Of a stretch of DNA of 64,000 bases, positions 24,779 through 37,162 are shown in pieces. The stretch spans positions 27,121,493-27,185,492 of the forward strand of contig NC_064539.1 in assembly GCF_023856365.1 (NCBI RefSeq), given 5' to 3'. The stretch is from Brienomyrus brachyistius (Eukaryota; Chordata; Actinopteri; Osteoglossiformes; Mormyridae). The notes below the pieces were generated by a model. It was given only the letters and a program-made list of their open reading frames with translations, made no database searches and was not told the DNA's origin. Made by a program: the position numbers and the translations under genes. Positions within the stretch are counted from its first letter, which is position 1. Every line of letters begins with the position of its first letter.

Positions 24779-25754
24779 TATAAATCTGGTTTCCTTAATG
24801 ATTTCAGTGAGAGTAGATATTTTAATAGAGGTTAGTTACTTTGCTGAATTAATTCCATTAATTATATGGCCAAGCTTTGTTTTCACGGGTTCTGTTGTAA
24901 ATGAGGTGCTTTAATAGGTACTTAATTTAACTTAAATATGGCAGCCAACCTAGATGCCTCAAATCAATTAACTAAGAAACTGTCACCCTTGGGCATCAGA
25001 CCCGTTAATGGCATAGCATTAGCAGTCCATATGGTGATTAGTATCAGAAACCAAAAATGAAGTAAGAATCACTACTGTGGTAGGTACAGTACGAGTTAAA
25101 AAAAAAACCTCTGTGGTCAAAGGTCAAATGGCTGCTTCATACCCTTTCCATGTGTCATGGATTAATGATGCTGGAAGGTAGGAGAGTAACACTGCTATGA
25201 AAGTAAAAAGGATTATTAGCAAGTCTGTACTGTGTCTGTATTTGGGAATCCATATGGGAAGCCTTACTGAGGCAGAAACCGAGGCACAGGGGCATGCAAG
25301 CACTGGTACAAGCATTGGAGGGCCTCAGTGATAATTGCTGATACTACGATGTGAGAGAAATAAAGTATGAAGACACATGTTGTAACGTCAGGGTCATTTG
25401 CAGTCAGCTATGCAAAAAAATTACATACATAACTGGCCTTCAATCTAGATGCCTTGTTGGAAAGATGCTAATTAACTTTTCATCCAGTGCAAGTGACAGC
25501 AGAGCAGGAATGATGTGGGACAGAGTGCAGACTGGGATGCTCCTCCGTCACAGGGCATACCACTCGCACCACATGAGTACAGTTAAATCATATGTAACGT
25601 GCTCATACTTCCCACTAGCTGTAGCATTTTGACCTCACTGTAGGGGATATCGTACAGACTGTGCGGTAGTTTAATCTGCTAGTAGACATTTTATGCACAT
25701 GCCACCCACTTGACAATTTGTAGCATCTTTATCCATGAATTGGGCGGTTACTTG

Positions 25755-26190
25755 CATTCTTTTATGTCTGTCTTAATGTCCATGTCTGAAATGTAATGTG
25801 TATGGTTTACATGCTTTATATGTTTGATATTATATTTATTTCTCTTTTGCCCTACAAGCAACATTTTCCGTGACGTAACAGTATGAACTTTAACAGACAT
25901 ACTAATGTTACAAACAGCCCTGGTGGGACCATTGACGGTTGTTTTGTTTTTTTTTCCATACGCTCACTGTACATTTAACTCATTTACTTTTAACTGGCAT
26001 GTTTACCAAAAACAACTTACGGTATAGGGAAGGGCTACAATTTATGCATGCTTCGTGGTATTTAAACTCACGAGCTCTTTATTGTTAACGCAATTTAGTT
26101 TTGAATATGGGGCAATTGCACAATATATGGGACTGGCTCATACTCTAATCCTCACATTTCCCAAAAGACTTAATTGCACAACTACGCTGC
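25755..26190. repeat. Dispersed repeat, copy 2
   Basis: Homologous to 16,550-17,110 in the same orientation, with several insertions and deletions between the two. No coding content was seen. Confidence 0.7.
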
Positions 26191-27441
26191 GTTATTTTAT
26201 GTGTGTTATTTTTCTTTAGCTTCTTTAGACCACGAATTCCGAAGTCCCACACATGCGCATACATATAAGTACCCAGCAGCACGGTCAATAACAGGGTTAC
26301 AGGCAGTTAATACCATCAGTAACATTTCATATAGACACAATAGCAACGACATAAGAATCATACAATATGCTTTATAGCAGAGTTGAGCACATGGGATTAA
26401 CTGGGGAACCAGATTAAAATACAGTTGTAAACAAGCTATAATTTTGGAATCATTCCTCCGACAGTCCATGCAGTCATCACATATTTCTCTCTCCATCTCC
26501 CCCCCAACACCCCCCTCCCTCTTCATTTTGGTTCCTATTACAATGTATTTGATGGGGAAGTACGTACTCAGTGTACAGGTACACCTGACAATAATCTACC
26601 AAAGGTTAGGGTTCTGCACTGAACCACAACAGAGGTTCTGGATCACTTATAGAGGGCACATCTGCTTCCAAGGCAGTGCATAATATGCAGATGTGAGAAA
26701 TATCTCACTCAAAAATGTAACCGGAAGAGGGTGAAGGAAAATCTTCAGCAATGTGAAACATCTGGAATTCAGAAAAACGAACGAAAGATACCAAGGGAAG
26801 GTGGTGCAAATATGGGGCTATATTCCAAAAGCCTTATTTGCACAACGCTCTCTCACTACCTTTCCTTTGGCCGTAGAAGTTTTTCTGAATTTCAGATGTT
26901 GAAGTGCTGCCTCAATACCCAAGAGAACTGAATTCATGCCTTCGCAAAGGGCGTGTGGACGTCTAGTCAAGAGTACCCTTCGTGGAAGAGAAATTCACCT
27001 TTGCAGACACCCACACATGATGAGGCATAAAAATTTCTACTTCAGCGACAACTTCATACATACATGTACAGGTGGAGCAAAGTATATCTTTGAGAATGCA
27101 AGTGTGTCCCAGTACCACTTCCATGCTACCCTCTTCGCTCACTTACCCTCCTCAGCTTCATGAACTTTCTACTTTAGACAGAGAGTCATCAAGGGAGCCA
27201 TCAAACAACTTACCAATATCTTTAACTCTCGCAGTGCTGAGTCCAACAAATTTGGATAGATCTGAGTGAAAAATATATATATTTCTGTCATTCTATCGCT
27301 TTTCCTAACCTGATCGTGTATAACGGCACCGCAGAAGAACTGATGGATTTATTTGTGTATAAAATGTTTCCACCATTCTGAGAAACAAATTTCAAGTCCT
27401 GTACACAATTGATAGGCTAAATCTCAACTCCGTGTCAGGCA

Positions 27442-27748
27442 CAGGGACTGATTATGGGTTGTGTGGGCCCCTGGGCAACACATTCGTGAGGCCCCCCCCC
27501 ACCACCACCAGCACCACTACCACAACCACCACAATTCAAGGGCCCTTGGCAGCCAAACACCCTCCCTATAGGGTCAGGGGCCCTTGTAGGCAGAGGATCA
27601 AAGAATGTAGGCCATCTAAAATAGACAAACGAAAATACATTGTTGATAAGCGTTGCAAATTGTTTTGGGCTAGGGGCCCCACGGGTCCCATGCACCCCAA
27701 GGGCCCCTGGGCAGCGGCCCCGCTGGCCCGGTCCATAATCCGTCCCTG
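27442..27748 (+). mobile_element. Non-autonomous hAT-like transposon, copy 1
   Basis: The 307-bp element starts CAGGGACTGATTATGG and ends CCATAATCCGTCCCTG, imperfect terminal inverted repeats of the hAT type. It is flanked by a perfect 8-bp target duplication, GTCAGGCA, at 27434-27441 and 27749-27756. The interior holds a CCA/CCN trinucleotide run and no transposase. Confidence 0.92.
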
Positions 27749-29524
27749 GTCAGGCATGAGCTATTAAAGACATTTACACATTTTACATATTTGATAAATG
27801 TCAAATCACTGCGTATAGACATGAATTTCATTGAAATTATATGGCAACAGTTAAATAGTGGTGTATTTTATGGATCACACATCACCAATAAAGAATTCAG
27901 TTATTTTTTTATTAAACCCAAAAGCAAACAAACAAATGCATTGAGTATTAAGTAAAATGTGTCCAGACTCACTGCTATCAGCACATGCAGTTCAGACTGT
28001 CTTATCTTTCTAATGCATTTCTGAAATGCCTTGGTTCAAACTAAAGTCATTTCTTAGAAGGTCTCCAGTTTCTGTCAATTTGTATCAATACTCCACTGTT
28101 TCCAGAAGGCTGGGAGTCACGGGAGATATTATTCCGCTTGTCAAATATTTGCTAATTATTTTCTAAGGCTTGAAATCCATACTGATTTTACACTATGTTC
28201 GTTATACTTTTGCCAGTATGGCTGTGATGTTGGCATTAAATTTCATTTTAAGCGGTATTAAAAAGTCGTAAAAAGTCTAACATGTAATTTGAAGAACCCT
28301 GGGGGTACCCTGAATGAAAGACCGAATGTTCACAAAGAGGGGGCTGAGAAGATTATATCAACTTGCCAAGATACTGTAAAGCTCATAATGAAAGGGAGAT
28401 GGCTCATACCCAAACGTATGAAATTTGTATAAAAATGGCTGTCAGAGACGTGACACGATCACCTCAGCAGACAGGTTTATCGAATGGTCTTGGACAGTGT
28501 TCCTCTAAGTCACAAGTACTTGAACATGACACAGCTGTATCACAGCTACGAATACAACAAGGTGACACTTACATCCCCCAAACCATACAAGCAAAGTTAC
28601 AACAACTTGTTTAGGGCAATCATGATTTTGGAGAGGAAACATGGTTTGGAAATAGGGCCTCACACAAGTAATTATCATACAATTGGCATGATAATTAAAA
28701 AATATTTTCATGTGATAAACCTACCCCCTGACACAGTGTTTATAGAAAACAAGAAAGAGGTCTCTTGATCTGCCCCTACTAACCTTGAGATATACATCAG
28801 AGAAAAGAAAACAGGCCCAGAGCATTTTGGGAAAGAAGGTGAATAGGATCTACTGTAGAGACCCACATCTCTACAGATGTAAACCTAGAACTAAACAGGT
28901 TAAAACATACATGAAACACATTTGGGGAAAACAGTCAAGAAAGACAGGAATCAAGCAGAAAGCACCAACAAAACACAGGAACAAACACAATAACCAACTG
29001 GGGAACAGAGTGCGGGCAGACACTTAAACACACAGGGAACAAGGGCTGCATGAGGGCCAGGTGCAGGCCATAACAATTAACCAAAGACTGAAGCTGGGAA
29101 CAACAAAACACAGGTGAGGTTCATTAACACACACTAAGGGTTCAGACACTAGGAGAGACTGGGATTACAAGACTTACAAAATTGGGGCACAAGCAGAAAT
29201 AAACAAAAGTACAAAACAAGGAACAATGCAGAAACAAGAAAATTGCATAAAAGAATGTAGAGCGCAAAACACAAAACATTGAATGAATTGAGGCTGGCCT
29301 CTTACCAACCTTGAACCCATGATGGAAAAGATGCTGAATTAACAACCACCCACTTAGTCCATTCAGCCACACAGAGGAGCAGGGGAACAAACTAGGGATA
29401 GAACAAACCTGAAAAACATTTACCGTGCTGTACATTTCATACGTGCTGTGCGTCCTCTGCTATGCTCCAAGCTTCTTCTGTGTACCGGCATCTTCTGTTA
29501 CTTTTGGGTCCAAGCCCGGTGGGC

Positions 29525-29548
29525 GGGGGGGGGGGGGGGGGGGGGGGG
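29525..29548. repeat. G24 homopolymer
   Basis: 24 consecutive G bases after ggtgggc. Length may be uncertain in the assembly. Confidence 0.95.
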
Positions 29549-30788
29549 ACTGTGGAGCATGCACCAAGGAATTTAGTATGATTTTAGTCGGACTAAAAGT
29601 CCAGTTTTAGTAGGACTAACACAATACTTCGATTTTTTTTAGCGTCCATGTAATGTACACAAACTGAAACATTTATCTGTGCCCACTATGACCTAAAAGG
29701 CTGTAGGGATGTATATTATGCAAGATGTCAAATATTCAGGAGTGGAAAATGCACTGACAGAAGTCTACCACCAAACAGGGATGCCGTGCATGAACACATT
29801 CAGCAGGCAAACTACCAGGCAGCCTTATGCAGGAGGTGCCTGCAGAGTCAGCCAAACATCCCGCCCCCCCATGGTCCTTGGTTGGAAGACTGAGGCAAAC
29901 TTCTTCGGGATTGGCTGGATGACACTTCCCCCAGCCCCAATCAGCATCTTGGAGCTTGTGTGCTGCTCCGGTAAAAAAAAAACAATGTGTCAGAAATTTA
30001 ATTATTTAGTGATTTTCATGGTTCTACAGTGTGCTATCATTAAACCTTGGTCAAATACAGTGTAATCACAAATGATGCATTAAAAAAATATAGTCATTGA
30101 GTCTTGTAACTCTTTTAAGATTTCATTGATGATAACTCCTAGGCATCATACACACCGTAACAAAAATCATTGCCTTAAGAACTAATCTCACAAGTTCTCC
30201 TAGTTATAAATCAATTCATTCATTCATCAGTGAACAACTACTCAAAGCCACACCCAATTTTTACATTATTGTTCAGTCAATATAAAGACGAACAAAGAAA
30301 GGTATTCCTTTGAAATGTTTAGATTGGCCAGTAAAAGTCAGGGGCATTCCATTATTAATGGTTAGGAAAAGCAATGACGTCAAAATGAGCAGGTCACGGT
30401 CACAAGTCCCTTAAGTGTTTGCATTTTTATTTCAAGGTTCAGCTCTGGGACAGAGGTGGAAATAAAAGGTTTGAAAAATCATATTTAAAATTTTGTCCAT
30501 CCATCCAACCTGGAGTCTAAACCAGGTACATCCTGGATGAATAACTGGCCTTCAGTTGATGAATCAGTGGATGAATCATATTCAGACATATTATTTGTAT
30601 GAAAAAAGCTGACTGTTCCATTGATTATCATCTTAATGGTAATAATACATTTTATAGCCATGATATGCAAGCATCTTCAATATTGGCTTTCAAGCAATAA
30701 CAGGAAAATGACTTTTCTAGGATAAAGAAAGGGGGTCTATTTCTTGGCCTTCCTCTTTTCCTCTTGCCTGTCAGCTCTTTCCTCATCA

Positions 30789-30798
30789 CCCCCCCCCC

Positions 30799-30829
<31 letters not shown>

Positions 30830-30831
30830 AC
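30789..30831. repeat. C27 homopolymer followed by CA repeat
   Basis: 27 consecutive C bases then about eight AC units. The G-rich minus strand could fold or stall polymerases. Confidence 0.95.
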
Positions 30832-32640
30832 CCAGCATCTCTCCTCTGTACATCTTCATACCAAATCTCACCTCCCTGGCTTCATCTCCAAGCTGTATAT
30901 AACCATGGACAAAACTAGGTAATTCCCATTGGAAATCTAGCCTAAGTACCTCCTCAATGGTACAAGAAGAGCCCCAGCAGAAATGCAACTCACTGCTTTC
31001 ATGTAAGAAGTAAATTCCCATGACGACATTCTGCTCTTTTGATATTAATACATAAACAATGACAAAATTTGTGCTTTACTATTTTTCATATAGTTCATAT
31101 TGATGTGTTTCCAAATCATTTTTAGTTATTTCCGATCCATTTAATTAAAAAGATGAATATGCATTTACACTCTTTTCAACTTATGACTATAACACTTATG
31201 TGTATCTCCAAACATAATTATTTATCACGTTATTTTGTGTATAATTACTGGGAAGTAGTTTATCAGATGTTGCAGATGTGAATAACATGCTAAACATTTG
31301 GACTCATCGAAAACATTTGGTTAGTGTGTATTATTGCTAATTTATTATTGCCTATTTCAACACATAATTTGGCACTGATATATCTGTACTATACACAGGT
31401 ACAACACTATTTACAATACTACCCAATATAAAGATATTTCCCTAAAGCTGACCTTTTGCTACAGCCCGCTAGAAAACCTCAGAGCTTCACAGTTTCACAG
31501 GTCACAGTTCATGTAAACTCATTTTGTAAATTCTTCAGCAAAAGAAGAAATAGTGGTTGCATTTCAGTCCCTTAGAAAGCAGAAACGTTTCGCCAAGCAG
31601 AAGTTCAGCTTCCATATACAGATTTTGAAATGTGTGCAGAGCATTATAGGAAGTTTTACGGGCTTCTATTAGGCTCTATGACTAAAGAAACTAATTGCTT
31701 TCCAGATCAAAAGACATACTACAAAAATTTACTAAAAGTATTTAAAGTATATAGATCAAAAGTACATGTTATTTTTTATCTGAGGACAGTTTCTTTTATC
31801 AGTGTTTCATGTTGGTTTATATTTATTTAAATTTTTCTCTTTACCACTATCAATCATTTAGTAAGATTGGTGACCCCCCTCCCCAAACCAAGACATCTTA
31901 AATTCAGATATAAAGATACCATGAACAGTCAATGTCTGGTTTGTGAGGTTAGGGTTGACAAATCTGTGGTTTAAATAGCTGTCATGCAGCGTAGTTTCCT
32001 GGCCAAGATATCGCATAAGACTCCTCTACAAATCGTATATAAAGCAATAACATGATAAAGAGCAAAATTAATTTACATTCTCAATGTCATGCAGGGAAAT
32101 AACTTAAACTGTTATCAAGATACCGGGTCCAGTCTCAAGTACATTGTATTGTAAGTGAAATCGGGCAGAACAAGGGTTAGGGTTTTTCCAAGGGTTTTGT
32201 TACGTAAGAACCCAACAAAACAAGAACTGGAAGGCTGCAAGACGGGGGGGACTTAACCACAGTTTGAGCTAAACCAGTTTAGACTTGGCAGAGTTTTGCT
32301 GAAGACTCGGCAATGAGGAATGGAATCACGGGGCTTAAATAGACCCTTTAGTATTTCAGCTTATTTGTAATACAAAGAAAATTGAATGTAATTGCATTCA
32401 ATATTTCTTGTAATTAGCTATTACAATTTCTTATTGCTATTACATAATTGTCATGTTTCATTCATCCCATTCATATTTGTTTCAATTCAAGTAATAATCT
32501 GCACCAGAGTGCCTGCTTTTTGGGAAGAACTGAAGTCCAGGCATGGTGACTAAATGAGTGACACTGCAGCCATGTGACACAGGTTGCATTTTCCCTCCAT
32601 GTTACGATGACTGTAGGCTCCAGGGCCTCTCTGATCCCGC

Positions 32641-32938
32641 CAGGGACGGATTACGGACAGTGGGGCCGCTGCCCAGGGGCCCTTGAGGTGCAGGGGGCCC
32701 GTGGGGCCCATAGCCCAAAACAATTTGCAACGCTTATCAACAATGTATTTTCGTTTGTCTATTTTAGAGGGCCTACATTCTTTGATCCTCTGCCTACAAG
32801 GGCCCCTGACCCTATAGGGAGGGTGTTTGGCTGCCAAGGGCCCTTGAATTGTGGTGGTTGTGGTGGTGGTGGTGGTGGTGGGGGGGGGCCCTCGCAAACG
32901 TTTTGCCCAGGGGCCACACAACCCATAATCTGTCCCTG
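32641..32938 (-). mobile_element. Non-autonomous hAT-like transposon, copy 2, inverted
   Basis: The 298-bp element is the same family as the one at 27.4 kb, in the opposite orientation. Perfect 8-bp target duplications, GATCCCGC, lie at 32633-32640 and 32939-32946. The trinucleotide run here is longer. Confidence 0.92.
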
Positions 32939-33399
32939 GATCCCGCACAGGACACACATATGGAAGATATTTAGGTTAAAGAAGCACGAACATTAACCTG
33001 GCAGATTCCACAAATTTTAGAACAGGATATAGGACAATAATAAATGGACTATTTCCTGTAGTCTCGAGATGCCCGATGTAGCTTATATTGCATTGTGTTA
33101 ATCTTCGTAAAGGGAGCAGTTTCTCCGTAAATGAAACTCTTCAAGGTTCTGTAAAGAGGTTCTAAATAATCAGTTCAACGTTGTTGCTTGAGGGACAGGG
33201 GATTTCTTGAATATTTTTGGCTGTTTCAAATCATTTGTTTTCACTTCTGGTTTTTTTTGTAGTTAGTGTTATCTTTAAGACATGTGGTTAGCCACAGAAG
33301 TGTGCTCCTTTAACTGTGGCGAGAAAATCAATCCTCCTATCAATTAATATAATTTAAGTGCACAGACAGTGAGAATTTGTTTTTCTAGAATGTTCTATG

Positions 33400-34735
33400 A
33401 TGTAAGATGCATTAAAAAAATTAAATAAACCCAAGGCACTCATCAGGTAGCTGATGAAACGTTTTATTGCTTAAGAATAATAATTGTGGTTTAGCTTACA
33501 CAAGCTGAAATATGCAGATGAATCCTCCCTAACCAAGAAGGTCCAGCCGACGGGTTTCCCATCAGTGTATGAGCCATGCATCAAATAGCTGAATTGACAA
33601 CAAAGATACTTTGATTTGACATTGACTTTTCACAAGTGTTCTTCATATATTTTGAAATTCAGAATGTCCTTTTAAAAGAGCACAGTACTGCTATGAGTTT
33701 ACTATTATTCAGACATTTTCTTGGTTAAAGAATTTGCCACTAGGATCAATAACATACAGTATTATCTTAAAAACGGGGTTGGGAAGGGGGTGAGGTGATA
33801 GGTCAGTTACAGCAGACCCCCATGCTCTTGCTAATTAGGGGGCAGTTCCACTATTAAGGGAGCAAAAAAACAGTTAAAGTACAGTAAGCTATGTATTTCT
33901 GCTTTTTTAGGCTTGAGTGTTGTACTTACTTTCTGTTAGTGTCTTTTCACTCCATTTAATCCCCAATGACACAGTTTCACATGAGATGAGCGCTCAGTTA
34001 CACAAACACTTGTTTCTTCTACAATTCTCTGTACAGTGAGAAGTATTTAAAATATGAAATAAAGCCAAGGCACTCCTCTACATGATGAAACCTACTTATT
34101 GCTTAAGAAATGAACCCTGTGGTGGTTTGACTTACACAAGGTAAATCACGCAGCATGTGTACTCTCTGAGCCAGAAAGCCCTGTAGCAAACTCACTCGCT
34201 TGAGACAGGCAAAACTGCTACCTTCCATCTCATGCACCACAGTGGTACCATTGACAGTGTTCGCATAAACTGCATCACAACCTGCTTTGGGTCCAGGGGC
34301 AGAGCCAGACATTGTACAATGGTTTTACTGGGGTGGAAATATCTCCAAACTGACTTGCCCACACTCTACAGTATAATCGATTGATCAATGGGTTGGATAG
34401 CTCTGGTTTATAAGACTAAAGGTTCGACATTTCATTTTTATTTTTTGGTGAGGGGGGGCCTCGTATTTACTAAGGGGGGCATTGCCACCATTTAAATGTG
34501 TCCCTGTTTTAATCCTGCAACACCTCAGACTGTAAAAACATCTTAAACACAGGATTGGGGTGGGGGTCAGGTGATGGCTGAGTTAGAATAGAGCCCCATG
34601 CACTTGCTAATTAAGAAAAATTAACTTCTTAAAATTCATTTCGATTTTTGCATTTCTGTCAGTGGTTTTCCACCTCAGTTAATCCCACGTTACACTAATT
34701 CACATAAGGACATAAAATTTTTGTTAAACATCTAG
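33400..34735. repeat. Diverged direct tandem duplication, unit about 650 bp
   Basis: Block 33,415-34,020 resembles 34,050-34,735. Shared landmarks include ccaaggcactc, tgatgaaac, attgcttaagaa, gtttagcttacacaag/gtttgacttacacaag, and later gaaggggg/gtgggggt with aggtgat and ccccatg and cttgctaatta. No gene was recognised in either copy. AATAAA-like motifs occur on the minus strand at corresponding positions (AATAAA in the first copy, AATAAG in the second). Confidence 0.6.
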
Positions 34736-36396
34736 CTGTAAAACTAGTAGTCCCCTATATGAGGGGAATCTAAGTTCTTTTCCATTCTTATCTGCTCATA
34801 AAAAATACCTGCCTTTACTGAGAAAAGTACCTACTCCGTCACTCGTGTGAAGATGGGGAGTGTCGCTCTCCCGTACAGGTTGGACAGGGAATTTCCACTC
34901 TTGTCAAAGGCTGAAATGCAATCAAATCAAATCCGGCTGCATGCCCTATAATTTCCATTGTCGCAACGCGGCATGTAATTTGAAAGACAAGAAAGGTGTT
35001 CTTGTCTTTTATGGGTTGATTTTTTTCAGGATTTGCAATACATTTCACTTTATAGTATGTGGTCAGAGCACATACTATAAAAAGTGGTTAGGAAAGGAGA
35101 TGAAGAGATTGTCACCAGCGACGGCATCCTGCAAAGGTCCCGTCTCAGGGTGCACATTACCCATATTTACAAGTCCGTATGTCAGTATCTCCTCTTGCAC
35201 TCGTGATTCAAGAGGCCCCCATACTGTATAGTCAGCAGCCCCTAGTCAGCTTATTTGCTTATTGTGGTGTCTTGTCCAATAGACTCAAGTACCGTTAGGT
35301 GTGGTAACCTAGCAAGGGTAGAACAGACCGATTGGGGTAGAACAGACCGACTGAGGGTGTTTGAGGTTTGTGTTAATAAAGTGAATTTTATCATTCACCA
35401 TGAGTGCAGTCAAGACTGACTTAAATTTGAACTAAGCAGCGGCCAATCAAATGATATTCATGTGGGTAAGTAGAATGCTAAGTAAATGGTTCACATGCTG
35501 TTGGAGTGGTTGGTAACTGGCAGGGAATTTGTTTGCTTTAATGGTTTTGTGCTGGTTAGATTTTTCCTTTCTAAAGACGCATTTTTGCGTAGGAGTTGAA
35601 GGTGAATCTGTTTGTGGTTTGTCACTGAGTCAATCTGTGGTTTGCCGCAGATCCACTTTGTTTCTGTGGTCATTTTTTCTTGTATTACGAAGGTGTCTAT
35701 TCCTGTCATGGATTTTCTACACGCTACCACTCTTCTTTTCTGTCGATGCAGATGGTTCATGTTTGCAGGTGCTCTCATGATCCCTGAGACTGATCCCCTT
35801 GACACATCAAATAGGTAACACTTTAGTTTAACATCTGCTCCTTAACTATCAAGTAAACTGTTACTAATAATTTGATAATATATTAGTAAATAAAAAGATT
35901 TGCTTCATATGTCATTCCTGTCTAAAGAGCTTGTAAATTGTAACTCATTTATGAATATATTTACTAACCTATTTCTTTATATATATTTCTACGTGATTTA
36001 CATGCTGTTTTGTAAATAACTGGAGTAAGAGACCACTGTGATGCATCTAAATTTGTTAATCTCTCTATCTATTAATATAGCGTGACGCCTATGGGATAGG
36101 CATATCCCAGCATGCTCGCAGGCTGTGCATATAGCCCTTATATACCTTATAAGTTGCTATTTGAATTTAAACATTTGTGCTTCCGAGTATCGCTTGTACT
36201 TTTACTTGTGTTGTATGTGTCATGTTGACGTGCTCTAGTGTTGTGTGGGGACCTACTGTATGTCAGCTTCCCGTCTAGTGTGTAACCTACCCTCGTTTGC
36301 CCGCCATATTTGTCACATATGCTATGGTATTGCCGCTGCCGCAATGTCTCAGTCTCCCTGGTGCCAGAATATCATCAAATGATTAGCAAGCAAGGG

Positions 36397-36695
36397 GTGG
36401 TATGGTGGCACAGCGGGTAGCACTGTTGCTTCACACTTTTGGGACCTGGGTTCGAGTGTCCACCATGACTCCATATGTGGAGTGTACATGTTCTCCCCGT
36501 GTCATTGTGGGGATCTCCTCCTGATATTCCCATTTCCCCCCACGGTCCAAAAACATACTGAGGTTAATTGGAGTTGCCAAATGCTCCAACAATGTGTAAG
36601 TGTGCCTTGTAACAGGGGGGCACCCTCGCCTTGTACCTCCTGGATAGGCTCCAGACCCTCCACAACCATGAACAGAAAAGCAGAGGATGGATGAG
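36397..36695 (+). mobile_element. tRNA-derived SINE, plus orientation
   Basis: Head GGTGGCACAGCGGGTAGC, box B GGGTTCGAGTG, conserved core GTTCTCCCCGTGTC and tail GGATGGATGA are all visible. It is more diverged than the copy at 49.3 kb. Confidence 0.82.
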
Positions 36696-37074
36696 TACGT
36701 TTATCATTAGTTAAAGTGCAGACTACTCTTTAACTAATGCAATTAAATAATCTTGAACACTTGGCCTTTTTGAAAGTCGTTTTGTAGCCTTGTGTCATTA
36801 TGATAACTTACATATTAATATCTCAAATATTGTCCTTTTACTGTACATACTTTCATTTACTGCTACAGTACTGCTAACTACAGTATTAGTATTCATCTTT
36901 ATATTACTCACCCGCAGCTATGTTTGTACTGTAATTGTTTACTTCAGAGGTTCTTTATTTTTCTTTTCCACGTGGGATTTTCATGACTTTATTTACTCCC
37001 ATAAATCATTGCATTATTTCCGGCCCTTTCATTTAACAATCCCTTCCTACTCCTAGTAATGCACAATGCAAAGT

Positions 37075-37086
37075 CAAAATGAAACT
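37075..37086 (+). promoter_or_regulatory. ISRE-like element upstream of the second chemokine gene
   Basis: CAAAATGAAACT differs at one base from the ISRE form GAAANNGAAACT and ends 6 bp before the TATA box. It parallels the element in the other chemokine promoter. Function is inferred. Confidence 0.4.
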
Positions 37087-37092
37087 AAAGAC

Positions 37093-37099
37093 TATAAAA
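37093..37099 (+). promoter_or_regulatory. TATA box of the second chemokine gene
   Basis: TATAAAA lies 70 bp upstream of the start codon, the correct distance for a transcript with a short 5' UTR of about 40 bases. Confidence 0.65.
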
Positions 37100-37162
37100 G
37101 GAGAGAAATAAAGGCTGAGAGTCCAGACCTGAAGGGACAGAGCGCCAGGCAACATCACAGAA

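Larger units (their letters stand above)
26195..37060. other. Gene-free stretch between the chemokine genes
   Basis: Contains only the hAT-like elements, homopolymers, duplication and SINE listed, plus a dispersed repeat around 28,880-29,430 rich in acaaacaca/caggaaca motifs and the two hairpins near 35 kb. No exon with chemokine motifs (DCC, LCAPP) was seen here. Confidence 0.6.

Noticed and set aside
27432..27767. 111-codon Pro/Thr-rich frame
   Set aside because: It is a translation of a hAT-like miniature element; the inverted copy at 32.6 kb gives a similar frame.
36397..36470. Possible tRNA gene
   Set aside because: Box A and box B are present but belong to a SINE head; no full cloverleaf was seen.
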